From: Nonomuraea sediminis
GTDB taxonomy: Bacteria; Actinomycetota; Actinomycetes; Streptosporangiales; Streptosporangiaceae
Length of the DNA: 64,000 nucleotides
Assembly (NCBI RefSeq): GCF_018531495.1
Contig: NZ_JAHDTI010000004.1
Coordinates: 248,001-312,000 of the forward strand
Reading direction: 5' to 3'
Shown here: positions 54,293-63,674 of the stretch, piece after piece
Layout of the letters: each line of letters begins with the position of its first letter
How positions within the stretch are numbered: position 1 is the first letter of the stretch
The notes under the pieces: generated by a model
Seen by the model: only the letters and a program-made list of their open reading frames with translations
The model's database searches: none
Told to the model about the DNA's origin: nothing
Position numbers and translations under genes: made by a program

Positions 54293-55258
54293 ATGAAAAA
54301 GCAGATCATCGCCGTCGCCGGGCTGGCGCTCGCGCTGACCGCCTGCGGCAAGGAGGGCGGTACGGCCTCCTCCGCCGCACCCGTCAAGGCGGGGGAGAAG
54401 CCCACGATCTGCCTGGTGATGAAGTCCCTGGCCAATGAGTTCTTCCAGGACATGCAGAAGGGCGCCGAGGCGCACGCCAAGCAGCGCGGCGACGTGAACC
54501 TGCAGGTCGTCGGCATCCAGAACGAGACCGACATCGACAACCAGGTGGCCGCGGTCGAGAAGTGCGTCACGCAGCAGGCCAAGGCCATCGTGATCGCCCC
54601 CGCCGACTCCCGCGCGCTGATCGCCCCGCTCAAGCGGGCCTCCGACGCGGGGGTGAAGGTCGTCAACATCGACGTCCAGCTCGACGAGGGCGCGCTCAAG
54701 AGCGCCGGGATCTACGACAAGGTGCCCTTCGTCGGCCCCGACAACCGCGACGGCGCCAAGCAGTCGGGCATCGAGCTGGCCAAGGCGCTCGGCAAGGGCG
54801 CCGAGGTGGTCATCCTCACCGGCAACCCGGGCGCGGCCAACGCCGCCCAGCGCCAGGCCGGGTTCGAGGACGCGGTCAAGGAAGGCGGGCTGAAGCTGGT
54901 CGACACCAAGACCGCCCACTGGGAGACCGACGAGGCGCACACCGTCGTCGGCAACATGCTCAGCGCCAACCCCCGCATCAAGGGCGTGCTGGCCAGCAAC
55001 GACAACATGGCGCTCGGCGCGATCAAGGCGATCGAGGAGCAGGGCAAGAGCGGTCAGATCAAGATCGCCTCGTTCGACAACATCCCGGCCATCCAGCAGT
55101 ACGTCAAGGACGGCTCGGTCGTGGCCACGCTCGACCAGTTCGGCGCCCAGCAGGCCGCCAACGGCATCGACTACGCCATGAAGATGATCGGCGGGCAGTC
55201 GTTCTCCGGCTGGCAGAAGACCGACATCAAGCTCATCACCAAGGACAACCTCGGATGA
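54293..55258 (+). CDS. rbsB: Ribose ABC transporter substrate-binding lipoprotein
   Basis: Exported sugar-binding protein of 321 residues. Signal peptide with lipobox L-T-A-C at about residue 18, then a periplasmic-binding fold with the sugar contacts Q-N-E-T-D and A-S-N-D-N-M-A-L-G-A. AAGGAGAG precedes the ATG. Overlaps rbsA as ATGA. Confidence 0.93.
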   Translation: MKKQIIAVAGLALALTACGKEGGTASSAAPVKAGEKPTICLVMKSLANEFFQDMQKGAEAHAKQRGDVNLQVVGIQNETDIDNQVAAVEKCVTQQAKAIVIAPADSRALIAPLKRASDAGVKVVNIDVQLDEGALKSAGIYDKVPFVGPDNRDGAKQSGIELAKALGKGAEVVILTGNPGAANAAQRQAGFEDAVKEGGLKLVDTKTAHWETDEAHTVVGNMLSANPRIKGVLASNDNMALGAIKAIEEQGKSGQIKIASFDNIPAIQQYVKDGSVVATLDQFGAQQAANGIDYAMKMIGGQSFSGWQKTDIKLITKDNLG

Positions 55259-56739
55259 TCAAGGCCGAGGGCCTCGTCAAGCGCTTCCCCGGTGTGGTGG
55301 CACTCGACGGGGCCGACCTGGAGCTGCGTCCGGGCGAGATCCACGCGCTCGTGGGCGAGAACGGCGCCGGCAAGTCCACGCTGGTGCGCACCCTGGCCGG
55401 GATCCACTCCCCGGACGCGGGCTCGATGACCGTCGACGGCCGGCCGTACCGGCCGGGCGGCGCGGCCGACGGGCTGGCGGCCGGGATCCAGGTGGTGCAC
55501 CAGGAGCTGGCGCTGCTGCCGTACCTGACGGTGGCGGAGAACCTGTTCCTCAAGCGGCTGCCGCGCAGGGCGGGGATCGTCGACCGGCGCAGGCTGCGGA
55601 CGGACGCGGCGGCGTTGCTCGAGCAGATCGGGCTGGACGTCTCGCCCGACACGCACGTCGAGCGGCTCGGGCTGGCGCAGATGCAGCTGGTCGAGATCGC
55701 CAAGGGGCTGTCGGGCGAGGCCAGGGTCCTGATCATGGACGAGCCCACGGCGTCGCTGACGTCGCGGGAGGCCGGCCGGCTCTTCGGGATCCTGCGCGAC
55801 CTGGCGGCACGCGGGGTGGCGATCCTCTACATCTCCCACCATCTGGAGGAGATCCTGGAGATCGCCGACCAGGTCACCGTGATGCGGAACGGGCGCACCA
55901 TCAAGACCATGTCCATGGCCGGCGTCACCGCCGCCGACCTGGTCCGGTTGATGGTCGGCCGCGATCTGGAGCAGGAGTATCCCCCCAAGCCCTCGATCCC
56001 GCCCGGCGAGGACGCGCTGCGGGTCACCGATCTGAGGGTGGCGGGTTTCGACCACCCGCTGTCGTTCTCGGTCCGCAAGGGCGAGGTCCTGGGCATCGCC
56101 GGTCTCGTCGGCTCGGGCCGTACAGAGGCCATGCGCGCGCTGTTCGGCGCCGACCCCGTCATTTCCGGAAATATCACCTTGTACGGCAAGCGGCTGGCGA
56201 TCCGGCATCCCAGGGACGCGGTGCGGCGTGGCATCAGCCTGCTCACCGAGGACCGCAAGTCGCAGGGGTTGGTCCTCGACCTGCCCATCGCCGCCAACGT
56301 CACGCTCGCCAAGCTCCGCGGCACCCTGCTGAACTTCGCCAGCGAGCGGAACGTCGCCCAGGACCTCGGCAAGCGCCTGCGCCTGAAGTCGGCCGGGGTG
56401 ACCCAGCCCGTGCGGACCCTGTCGGGCGGCAACCAGCAGAAGGTCGTCCTGGCCAAGTGGCTGCACGCGGGCTCCGACGTCCTCATCGTGGACGAACCCA
56501 CCCGGGGCATCGACGTCGGGGCGAAGTACGAGATCCACGAGCTCCTGCTCGAGCTGGCCAAGGACGGCAAGGCGCTCATCGTGGTCTCCTCCGACCTGCC
56601 CGAGCTGATGGGCGTCTGCGATCGGATCCTCGTCTTCTCTCGCGGCGAGATCGCCGGCTCGGTGGACCGGGCCGACTTCGACGCCGAACGCATCCTGACC
56701 CTGGCCTACTCCCGCTATCTCAAGAACGGTGACGAATAA
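55255..56739 (+). CDS. rbsA: Ribose ABC transporter ATP-binding protein
   Basis: Double ABC ATPase of 494 residues. First domain: G-E-N-G-A-G-K-S-T, a signature reading L-G-L-A-Q-M-Q, and M-D-E-P-T-A-S-L. Second domain: degenerate Walker A G-L-V-G-S-G-R-T-E, signature L-S-G-G-N-Q-Q-K and V-D-E-P-T-R-G-I-D. This asymmetry is normal for the RbsA/MglA family. rbsC starts directly at the next base after its stop. Confidence 0.95.
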   Translation: MIKAEGLVKRFPGVVALDGADLELRPGEIHALVGENGAGKSTLVRTLAGIHSPDAGSMTVDGRPYRPGGAADGLAAGIQVVHQELALLPYLTVAENLFLKRLPRRAGIVDRRRLRTDAAALLEQIGLDVSPDTHVERLGLAQMQLVEIAKGLSGEARVLIMDEPTASLTSREAGRLFGILRDLAARGVAILYISHHLEEILEIADQVTVMRNGRTIKTMSMAGVTAADLVRLMVGRDLEQEYPPKPSIPPGEDALRVTDLRVAGFDHPLSFSVRKGEVLGIAGLVGSGRTEAMRALFGADPVISGNITLYGKRLAIRHPRDAVRRGISLLTEDRKSQGLVLDLPIAANVTLAKLRGTLLNFASERNVAQDLGKRLRLKSAGVTQPVRTLSGGNQQKVVLAKWLHAGSDVLIVDEPTRGIDVGAKYEIHELLLELAKDGKALIVVSSDLPELMGVCDRILVFSRGEIAGSVDRADFDAERILTLAYSRYLKNGDE

Positions 56740-57708
56740 ATGATCAAGAGGATGGTCCTGGGGGAGGCCGGGATCGGCGTGGCCCTGGTGCTGCTTGCCG
56801 CCATCTTCGTGGCCGTGGCCCCCAACTTCGCCACGGAGCAGAACCTGCGCAACATCATGACCCAGATCACCCTGAACACGGTGCTCGCGGTGGGCATGAC
56901 GTTCGTGATCCTGGTCGGCGGGATCGACCTGTCGGTCGGCTCCGCGATGGCGCTGTGCGCGGTGGTCTCGGGAACCTTCATGGCGGGCTCGGGTTCCGTC
57001 GTCGTGCTGCTCGGCGGGATCCTGCTGGGCGTCGTCGTGGGCGGCGTGGTCGGGTTCGTCAACGGGTTCGTCTCGGAACAGTGGCGGGTGCCGTCGTTCA
57101 TCGTCACGCTGGCCATGCTGAACGTGGCCCGCGGCGCGGCCGAGCGCTACACCGACGCGGCCACGATCTACAACCTGCCCGCGGCGCTCAACGACTTCGG
57201 CACGATCACCCTGGCCGGCATCCCGGCGGTCTTCTGGGTCGCCCTGCTGCTCGCGGTCGCCGGCTGGTTCGTCCTGTCGCGTACGGTCTTCGGCCGCCTC
57301 GTCTACGCCATCGGCAACAACGAGGAGGCCGTCCGCCTCTCGGGCCACAAGACCTCCCGCGTCAAGATCGCCTGCTTCGTCATCGCCGGGTTCACGGTCG
57401 GCGTGGCGGCGCTGCTCTACATGGCCCGCCTCAACATCGCCAGCCCCATCCTCGGCCAGGGCTACGAACTCAACGCCATCGCCGCGGTGGTCATCGGCGG
57501 CGCCTCCCTCATGGGCGGCCGCGGCTCCATGATCGGCACCTTCCTCGGCGCCTGCCTGCTCGGCGTGCTCACCAACGGCCTGCTGCTGATGGGCGTCTCG
57601 GACTTCGAACGTCAGATCATCACCGGCCTGGTCATCCTCATCGCCGTCGTCCTGGACGCCTACCGCCTCCGCCTGGCCCGCCGCCTGGCCATCGCCCAAC
57701 CCGCCTGA
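56740..57708 (+). CDS. rbsC: Ribose ABC transporter permease
   Basis: Membrane permease of 322 residues with about eight to ten hydrophobic segments. The family signature G-G-I-D-L-S-V-G-S is present near residue 60, and G-G-A-S-L-M-G-G-R-G-S near 255. Last gene of the operon. No clear terminator is seen before the convergent HTH gene. Confidence 0.94.
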   Translation: MIKRMVLGEAGIGVALVLLAAIFVAVAPNFATEQNLRNIMTQITLNTVLAVGMTFVILVGGIDLSVGSAMALCAVVSGTFMAGSGSVVVLLGGILLGVVVGGVVGFVNGFVSEQWRVPSFIVTLAMLNVARGAAERYTDAATIYNLPAALNDFGTITLAGIPAVFWVALLLAVAGWFVLSRTVFGRLVYAIGNNEEAVRLSGHKTSRVKIACFVIAGFTVGVAALLYMARLNIASPILGQGYELNAIAAVVIGGASLMGGRGSMIGTFLGACLLGVLTNGLLLMGVSDFERQIITGLVILIAVVLDAYRLRLARRLAIAQPA

Positions 57709-57840
57709 CAGCCAGGCCCTCACTTCCAGCGCCAACGCGCCATCAGCCTCGGACCGCCCTCATGGGGGCGCCATTTCCAGGCGATGGCTCCGCTCGGTCG
57801 CGTCACCGCCTTCGGCGTCCTGCTCGCCGGGGTGAGGTGA

Positions 57841-58284
57841 TCACGGGATTTGCCGGAGGACGGCGGCGGCGTGTTTGAGGTCGGTGGGGGAGATGAGGGT
57901 GGCTGTGAGGATGGCGGCCGAGGCGACCGCGACCGCCACCGCGAGGGCGGGTCTGCGGCGGCGGATCGGGGTGGCGGGGAAGGTGGGGACGGGAGCCGGG
58001 GGGAGGGATTCGAGTGCGGTCAGGGTGGTGGTCCAGGGGTGGATTTCTTGGTGCTCCAGGCCGCACGCCCTGACGTAGGCCGCCAGGAGGGGCTCGTGCG
58101 GGAGGCGGTTGCGGCTGAGCATGGTGGCGATCGCCGCCGGGGGGAGCGAGTCGCCGACCGCCGTCGCGCGGCGTTCCAGCTGGCGGAAACTGAGGCCTGA
58201 CCAGGCCTTGAGGCGGCGCAGGTCGGCCACGAAGGTCGCCTCGTCGACGGCCGGGGTGGGCGCCGGTGGTGGCGTGTTGTGCAT
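57841..58284 (-). CDS. HTH-containing protein with a C-terminal membrane helix
   Basis: Protein of 147 residues. The N-terminal part resembles an XRE-type helix-turn-helix (W-S-G-L-S-F-R-Q-L-E-R-R-A), and a hydrophobic stretch near residues 110-130 may anchor it. This domain order is common in short actinobacterial regulators of unknown role. Convergent with rbsC and divergent from the SDR gene. The ATG at 58284 has only a weak ribosome site. Confidence 0.7.
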   Translation of the reverse strand: MHNTPPPAPTPAVDEATFVADLRRLKAWSGLSFRQLERRATAVGDSLPPAAIATMLSRNRLPHEPLLAAYVRACGLEHQEIHPWTTTLTALESLPPAPVPTFPATPIRRRRPALAVAVAVASAAILTATLISPTDLKHAAAVLRQIP

Positions 58285-58425
58285 GGATGTCCCCGATGTG
58301 GTGCTGGGCCGGGCGCACGGTGCCCCCGTACGACCTCGAACGAGCAAACATCTTGATCGGGTTCCTGACCGGTGGTCAATGACACGACGCTCGGCAGGCC
58401 ACCGGCGACCGTACGAAACCGGGGC

Positions 58426-58431
58426 TAAAGT
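58426..58431 (+). promoter_or_regulatory. -10 box TAAAGT of a leaderless SDR gene
   Basis: TAAAGT lies 7 bases before the ATG of the SDR gene with no ribosome site between. Confidence 0.4.
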
Positions 58432-58438
58432 GCCCGGG

Positions 58439-59206
58439 ATGACGGAAGATCGAGTGATCGTGGTGACCGGCGTGAGCCGGCGGATCGGGATCGGGTTCGC
58501 GATCGCCAGGGAGTTCCTGACCACCGGCACCAGGGTGGTGGTGCAGTCGTGGACGCCGCACGACGCCGAGCAGCCGTGGGGCGCCGACCCGGCGGGCATG
58601 GCGGGCGTGCTCCGCGAGCTGGGCGACGTGGAGCACGTGGAGGCGGACTTCGAGGACCCCGAGGCGCCCGCGCGGGTGATCGAGCGGGCGGTCGACCGGT
58701 TCGGGCACGTGGACGTGGTGGTCGCCAACCACGCGCGCAGTTCGAGACAGTCGCTGGAGGAGCTGACGGCGCACGAGCTCGACCGCTGCTGGGCGGTGAA
58801 CGCGCGGGCCAGCGCGCTGCTGACCCAGGCCTTCGCCGCCCGACACGACGACGCGCGGCCCGGCGGCCGGGTGATCCTGTTCACCTCCGGCCAGCACCTG
58901 GGGCCGATGCCGGGCGAGCTGCCGTACGCCATCAGCAAGGGCGCGATCCAGCAGATGACGCTGAGCCTGGCCGACGCGCTGATCGACCGCGGCATCACCG
59001 TCAACGCCGTGAACCCCGGCCCCGTCGACACCGGGTGGGCCACGCCCGAGCTCACCGCCCAGGTCGGCAAGGCCCTCCCGGCCGGGCGCTGGCACACGCC
59101 CGAGGAGGTGGCCAAGGTGGTGCGCTGGCTCGCCTCGGACGAGGCCGCCTGGATCACCGGTCAGGTGATCAACGTCGAGGGCGGCTTCCGCCGCTGGGTC
59201 AAGTGA
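58439..59206 (+). CDS. SDR family oxidoreductase
   Basis: NAD(P)-dependent short-chain reductase of 255 residues. The nucleotide motif is V-T-G-V-S-R-R-I-G-I-G, a slight departure from T-G-x-x-x-G-x-G. The catalytic Tyr/Lys are in Y-A-I-S-K, N-x-x-G is V-A-N-H-A and P-G-P-V-D-T-G-W is typical. Substrate unknown. It overlaps the convergent NuoF-like gene by 8 bases. Confidence 0.92.
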   Translation: MTEDRVIVVTGVSRRIGIGFAIAREFLTTGTRVVVQSWTPHDAEQPWGADPAGMAGVLRELGDVEHVEADFEDPEAPARVIERAVDRFGHVDVVVANHARSSRQSLEELTAHELDRCWAVNARASALLTQAFAARHDDARPGGRVILFTSGQHLGPMPGELPYAISKGAIQQMTLSLADALIDRGITVNAVNPGPVDTGWATPELTAQVGKALPAGRWHTPEEVAKVVRWLASDEAAWITGQVINVEGGFRRWVK

Positions 59207-60719
59207 CACCGGACCCCACCAGACGCAGCGGGCTGGCCGGAGTGGGGGTTCCGTCGGTCCTGGCCAGGCGGAGCGCCAGGGCGGGGCACATCTCGACCGC
59301 CCTGCGGGCCTCCTTGGCCATCCACGCGGGCACGGCCCTGAACGACGGGAACCCGTAGGCGTCCAGGTCCACGAACTCCGGCAGCAGGTGCGCGCACAGC
59401 CCGTGCCCCTCGCACCTGGTCCAGTCCACGTCCAGCCGGTACTCGGGCTCCTCCTCCGCCTCCGGCAGCGGCAGCACCCCGCGGATGGGCCGTCCGCACG
59501 AGCCGTGCTCCAGGTGGAGCGCGATGTCGGTGTCGAAGGCGTCCAGCGCCGACAGCACGAACCTGGCGGTCCCGTCGGGATGGAAGCACGCGCCACGCCG
59601 CTCGATGGCCCGTACGGCACGCCGTACGGAATCCGTTGAGCCCGAGCCCTCGGTGAGGGCGCGCAGCGTGCGGGCGAGCTCGGGCAGGCCGAGCCGGCAC
59701 GGCCCGCACTGGCCGGAGGACTGGGCGGCCAGGTAGGCGGCGACCCGGGCGGCCTCGCCGACGGGGCAGGTGGACTCGCCGAGCGGCACCACGATCCCGG
59801 CGCCGAGGCTGCCTCCCGCCAGGCGCAGGCCTTCGCGGGACAGCTCGGCCGAGGCGGCGACCTCACCGGAAAGCCAGGCCCCGTGGTAGCCACCGACCAG
59901 GACGCCGTCGCCGATCTCCGCCTCGCACAGCTCGAGCAGGTCGATCAGCGGGGTGCCCGACGGCGCCTCCACGACCGCCGACCCGGCCACGCTGAACAGC
60001 AGCGTGCCGGGCTCGCGCTCGGTGCCGACCTCGGCGTACCCGGCGGCGCCCAGCTCGGCCAGGATCGCGAGCTGGGCGAAGGTCTCGGCGTTCGACAGCA
60101 GCGTGGGCAGCCCGTCCACGCCGCTCTCGCTGGCGCGGCGCTTGCGGCCGGGCGGCACGGCCTCCAGCCCGTTGACGCCGCGCACCAGCGCGCCGCCCTC
60201 GCCGGTGATGAAGCGCTCGGGCAGGCCCACCACGCGGATGCTGATGCGGCTCTCCGAGGCGCCGGCGATGTTGGCGGCGCGGCGCTCGGCGACGGCGGCC
60301 GCGATCGAGGCCTCGCCGACCTCGCCCTCGGCCGTGGCGACCACGACCTCCTTGGCGTGCAGCGCCTCGGCCGCCAGCAGCGCGCCGTCGAGCACCAGGT
60401 GCGGGGTGCGGATCAGCAGCATCGCGTCCTTGGCGCTGGCCGGTTCGCCCTCGGCCGCGTTCACCAGCACGACGCGCTCGCGCGAGCCGGAGGCCTCGGC
60501 GACGGCGCGCAGCTTGCGCGCGAACGGGAACGCCGCGCCGCCCCGTCCGCGCAGATCCACCTCATCGACCTCGGCGATGAGGGTGTCCAGGTCACGCGGC
60601 ACGGGCTCGCCGTGCAGCGTGCGATGCGCGGGCAGATCGAGCCTGCGGCAGTGGTCGAGCCCGGCGGTCAGCCGGGCGGGTCCGATCCGCAGCACCTGCG
60701 GCACCGTGTGGGGAATCAT
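59199..60719 (-). CDS. NuoF-like flavoprotein fused to a ferredoxin domain
   Basis: Protein of 506 residues. The NuoF part has the FMN/NADH motif G-R-G-G-A-A-F-P, the E-G-E-P element and the SLBB region. The N3 iron-sulfur motif E-S-C-G-x-C-x-P-C reads Q-S-S-G-Q-C-G-P-C, so the first cysteine is Ser; a further Cys is in G-A-C-F-H. The C-terminal 75 residues form a ferredoxin with C-E-G-H-G-L-C and M-C-P, likely a 3Fe-4S or 4Fe-4S type. Predicted to pass electrons from NADH to the heme membrane protein encoded just upstream, which it overlaps by 4 bases. Confidence 0.9.
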   Translation of the reverse strand: MIPHTVPQVLRIGPARLTAGLDHCRRLDLPAHRTLHGEPVPRDLDTLIAEVDEVDLRGRGGAAFPFARKLRAVAEASGSRERVVLVNAAEGEPASAKDAMLLIRTPHLVLDGALLAAEALHAKEVVVATAEGEVGEASIAAAVAERRAANIAGASESRISIRVVGLPERFITGEGGALVRGVNGLEAVPPGRKRRASESGVDGLPTLLSNAETFAQLAILAELGAAGYAEVGTEREPGTLLFSVAGSAVVEAPSGTPLIDLLELCEAEIGDGVLVGGYHGAWLSGEVAASAELSREGLRLAGGSLGAGIVVPLGESTCPVGEAARVAAYLAAQSSGQCGPCRLGLPELARTLRALTEGSGSTDSVRRAVRAIERRGACFHPDGTARFVLSALDAFDTDIALHLEHGSCGRPIRGVLPLPEAEEEPEYRLDVDWTRCEGHGLCAHLLPEFVDLDAYGFPSFRAVPAWMAKEARRAVEMCPALALRLARTDGTPTPASPLRLVGSGVT

Positions 60720-61489
60720 CCGGCCCTCCTGAGCTTGCGCCGCGCCTCGTCCAGGCTCACCGGCGCCTCGACCTGCGGCTCGGCCGCGGTCGCCGTCACG
60801 ACAGGCGCCTGCACAGGCTCGGGTACGGCCGGCGGCCGCAGCATCGTGGCCCACACCCGCACCAGCAGCGCGGAGCCCACCGCGGCCAGGCAGGCCACGT
60901 ACGACCAGGCCACCCACGGCGCCGGGGGACGCCCCGCGGTCAGCCCGTGCAGGATCGACACCGGCCAGGCCAGGTAGGCGGCTGCGTGCATGGCCCGCCA
61001 CACCCACGGCAGCCGGGCCACGGCGAACCGCCCCCGCACGATCCCGGTCACCAGCACCGCGATCATCAGGTCGGAGGCGATCGCGCCCATGCCCACCCAG
61101 ATCCCGGACACCGGGACGACCGCGGCGGCGGCGGGCGCGTGCCCGAGCACGACCATCAGCGTGATGTGGCCGGCCAGGAACCCGATCCCGGCCACCGCGG
61201 CGCCCCGGTGCGCGAGCTGCGCCCTGACCCGGTTGCCCGGCGACAGGAACACCCGCTCGCTGGTCAGCAGCCCGAGCGCGACCGTCGCGGTCAGCGTGAC
61301 CAGGGTGAAGACGCCCATGTAGTACTCGAGGAAGCCGAGCCCGCGGCCGAGCAGCGCCAGCCCGGGATCCGTCCTGGTCAGCGCGAAGGCTGACAGCAGC
61401 AGCGCGGTACCGGCGGCGCTCGCCCCGAGGCGGACGTTCCTGGAGTCCAGCCTCGACGGGGCATGCCGGGGATGTCTTCTGTGGAGCAT
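60716..61489 (-). CDS. Ferric-reductase-like six-TM heme protein
   Basis: Membrane protein of 257 residues with six predicted helices. His94 and His108 lie in one helix and His168 and His181 in another, the 13-14-residue spacing of bis-heme ferric reductase/NOX-type proteins. The C-terminus is a Pro/Ala-rich cytoplasmic tail. It could carry electrons from the NuoF-ferredoxin protein across the membrane to an acceptor outside. Lies 52 bases downstream of the DUF1996 gene. Confidence 0.88.
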   Translation of the reverse strand: MLHRRHPRHAPSRLDSRNVRLGASAAGTALLLSAFALTRTDPGLALLGRGLGFLEYYMGVFTLVTLTATVALGLLTSERVFLSPGNRVRAQLAHRGAAVAGIGFLAGHITLMVVLGHAPAAAAVVPVSGIWVGMGAIASDLMIAVLVTGIVRGRFAVARLPWVWRAMHAAAYLAWPVSILHGLTAGRPPAPWVAWSYVACLAAVGSALLVRVWATMLRPPAVPEPVQAPVVTATAAEPQVEAPVSLDEARRKLRRAG

Positions 61490-61541
61490 CGATTCCTCCC
61501 AGTGTCGGGTTGAGGGTGCGACTCGGGAGCGAATCGGGTCA

Positions 61542-62924
61542 CTAGCAGCGGCGGCCGCGGTTGAGGCAGCTCACCACGAACGCCATCAGGCGGTCGGGCA
61601 TCACGTTGGCGAAGTCCGCGTGGTCGGTGACCGGGTTGTGTTTCTGCTCGGGGAAGGCGTCCACCGCGAACGACGGACCCTGCGGCACCGAGTAGGTGAG
61701 GATCATCCGCAGCTGCGGCACCGCCCTGGTGCCCTGCGGGCAGGCGCCGTCCTGGCCGGGGAAGACGATGTGCGTGCGGTGGTTGGCGCTGTCGGTGTTC
61801 TGCCCGTCCCAGCAGCTGGGGAAGTCCAGGATCCGGACGACCCTGCTGAAGCGCGGGCACAGCGGATACTTGGTGCCGGTGATCCGGTTGCCGAACCCGG
61901 TGCACGTCCACTGCGCGCGGGCGTTGGCCCCGCCGTTCGTGGCGGCCTTGGCGTCACCGGTGATGATCCGCAGGAAGCGCGGCATCGGGCTCACCTTGCT
62001 CAGCGGGTTGCCGCGGAACAGCAGCGTCACCGTGCGGGCGCGGAGCACCTGGCCCACGTTGCCGTCCTTGTCGCCGAGATTGGCGTCGATCTTCCTGTCT
62101 CTCAGCACCGGCCAGAAGTAGGTGGACCTGTCGCCGAATCGGCAGGTCGTCCCCGCCGCGGCCAGGCTCTCGTCGGTGGAGAAGCCGTTGGTCGACAGGT
62201 TGCCCACGTAGTCGTGCAGGTGGTGGGCGCCGTTGCTGACGCCGGGCGCGACGATGAAGTTGTCGGGGTTGTTGTGCCCGTTCTGGTTCGTCCCGCAGGC
62301 CGACACGAACGAGCCGCGCGACCCGTTGCGGCCGAACCGCACGCCGGTGTCGACGGGCGGCACCTGCCGGATGTCGATGAAGTCCGTGACGAACGGCCCC
62401 AGGTCGGCGCACTCGTTCCCGTGATCGGCGGTTTCCGTCGGGGTAGCGGTCTGCGTCGGCGTGGCGCTCTGCGTCGGCTGCCTGCGCCGCTGCTCGCGGG
62501 TCGGGCTCGGGCTCGGCTCGTCGCTGGGCTCTGCCGTCTGCGTGGGCTCGGCGGACCCGGTACGGCTTGCCGTACCGGAAGGCGTGGGCTCCGCGGAGTC
62601 GGTGGGCGTCGGGGTCGGCGCGAGGACCATCCGGCCGCCGAAGCGGGGCGCGGTGACGGCGCCGCCGCCTCCCGAGCCCTGATCCAGGGGCGCCTGGTCC
62701 TGGCCGGTGGGATCCTGCTCGGGATCCTGGCCGGTGGGGTCTTGCCCGTCGGGGTTCTGGCCGTCGGGGTCCTGTGTCGCGCGGAGCGCCTGCTTGCCCT
62801 GGGTGGCGGGGTCGCAGTGGTCCGCGCGGGCGGGACCGACGCCGATGACGGCCGCGGATACCAGCCCGCCCGCCGTCACGGCCAGCGCGGTCATGGCCGC
62901 GGCCATGCGTCTCGATCTCCTCAT
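61542..62924 (-). CDS. Secreted DUF1996 protein
   Basis: Protein of 460 residues. A signal peptide ends near A-R-A-D, a Gly/Gln/Asp/Pro linker with repeated D-P-x-G-Q-D follows, then a Thr/Pro region and the C-terminal DUF1996 domain (His- and Cys-rich; G-V-S-N-G-A-H-H-L-H-D-Y-V). DUF1996 proteins occur in actinobacteria and fungi and have no known function. GAGGAG precedes the ATG, which overlaps the DUF4142 stop. Could be the extracellular electron or metal partner of the membrane heme protein (inference). Confidence 0.87.
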   Translation of the reverse strand: MRRSRRMAAAMTALAVTAGGLVSAAVIGVGPARADHCDPATQGKQALRATQDPDGQNPDGQDPTGQDPEQDPTGQDQAPLDQGSGGGGAVTAPRFGGRMVLAPTPTPTDSAEPTPSGTASRTGSAEPTQTAEPSDEPSPSPTREQRRRQPTQSATPTQTATPTETADHGNECADLGPFVTDFIDIRQVPPVDTGVRFGRNGSRGSFVSACGTNQNGHNNPDNFIVAPGVSNGAHHLHDYVGNLSTNGFSTDESLAAAGTTCRFGDRSTYFWPVLRDRKIDANLGDKDGNVGQVLRARTVTLLFRGNPLSKVSPMPRFLRIITGDAKAATNGGANARAQWTCTGFGNRITGTKYPLCPRFSRVVRILDFPSCWDGQNTDSANHRTHIVFPGQDGACPQGTRAVPQLRMILTYSVPQGPSFAVDAFPEQKHNPVTDHADFANVMPDRLMAFVVSCLNRGRRC

Positions 62925-63565
62925 GGTTGTCTCCTCGAATCGACCGCCGTGGCGGCGGGTGGAGCGGGGGAGGGCGAGGGAGGTTCGGGTAACTGGGCGT
63001 AGTCGACCAGCCCCGTGGACTCCAGCAGCGTCATGTGCTTCTGGACGACGACCACGGCCTGCTGGGCGAACTTCCTGATCTCGTCGTTGCGGGTGCCGGC
63101 GCGGACGTCGGCCACGACCGCGAAGACCTTGCCGTGCGCAGCGCGCAGCAGGTTGGCGAAGTCGCGGTCGAAGTCCGCGCCGCTCTCCGCCGACAGTTGC
63201 GCCATCCAGCGCTGCTGGTCGGCGTTGGGCTGGTCGGGCAGCGGGACGCCGAGGCGGGCGGCGACCTCCCTGGTCGCCTGGTCCAGTTTCTGGTGGTCCT
63301 GCATGATGATCGCCCCGACCTCCCTGACCCGCCGGCTCTCCCCGCGGGTCTGGGCCCATTCGCCGGTGGGCATCTCCCACAGGCCGGCCTGCCGTACGCG
63401 GATCAGGAAGTCGCGGTCGGCGGGGCCGAGCGGGCCGGAGGGCGTGGTGGTCCACTCGGCGGACGCCGGCGAACTCGTCGTCGGCATCACCAGCAGCACC
63501 GTCACCGTGGCCGCGGCGACGAAACCGCTCAGGATGAGCAGTTCACCGCGGAGAAGCCTGCACAT
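62921..63565 (-). CDS. DUF4142 exported protein
   Basis: Protein of about 214 residues with an N-terminal hydrophobic signal/anchor (about 10-30) and a helical ferritin-like DUF4142 domain including I-I-M-Q-D-H-Q-K and Q-K-H-M-T-L-L. Start 63565 is the first ATG; GTG 63601 is an alternative. First gene of the leftward redox operon and divergent from the sigma factor. Confidence 0.85.
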   Translation of the reverse strand: MCRLLRGELLILSGFVAAATVTVLLVMPTTSSPASAEWTTTPSGPLGPADRDFLIRVRQAGLWEMPTGEWAQTRGESRRVREVGAIIMQDHQKLDQATREVAARLGVPLPDQPNADQQRWMAQLSAESGADFDRDFANLLRAAHGKVFAVVADVRAGTRNDEIRKFAQQAVVVVQKHMTLLESTGLVDYAQLPEPPSPSPAPPAATAVDSRRQP

Positions 63566-63624
63566 GATCGGGGATACGCGGGCTTGTGGGGGAGGGTTCA
63601 CCCTATGGGGCTAGATAGTCAGAA

Positions 63625-63662
63625 TTGACTGGAGTTATCGGAGTGACTACCGGAGTGATAAC
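63625..63662 (+). promoter_or_regulatory. TTGACT and GGAGTGA repeats before the sigma gene
   Basis: TTGACT (63625-63630) is followed by three GGAGT units at 63631, 63640 and 63652 within 30 bases. They lie between the DUF4142 and sigma starts and may be a shared operator. No matching -10 is certain. Confidence 0.35.
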
Positions 63663-63674
63663 GAAGGTGTAAAG

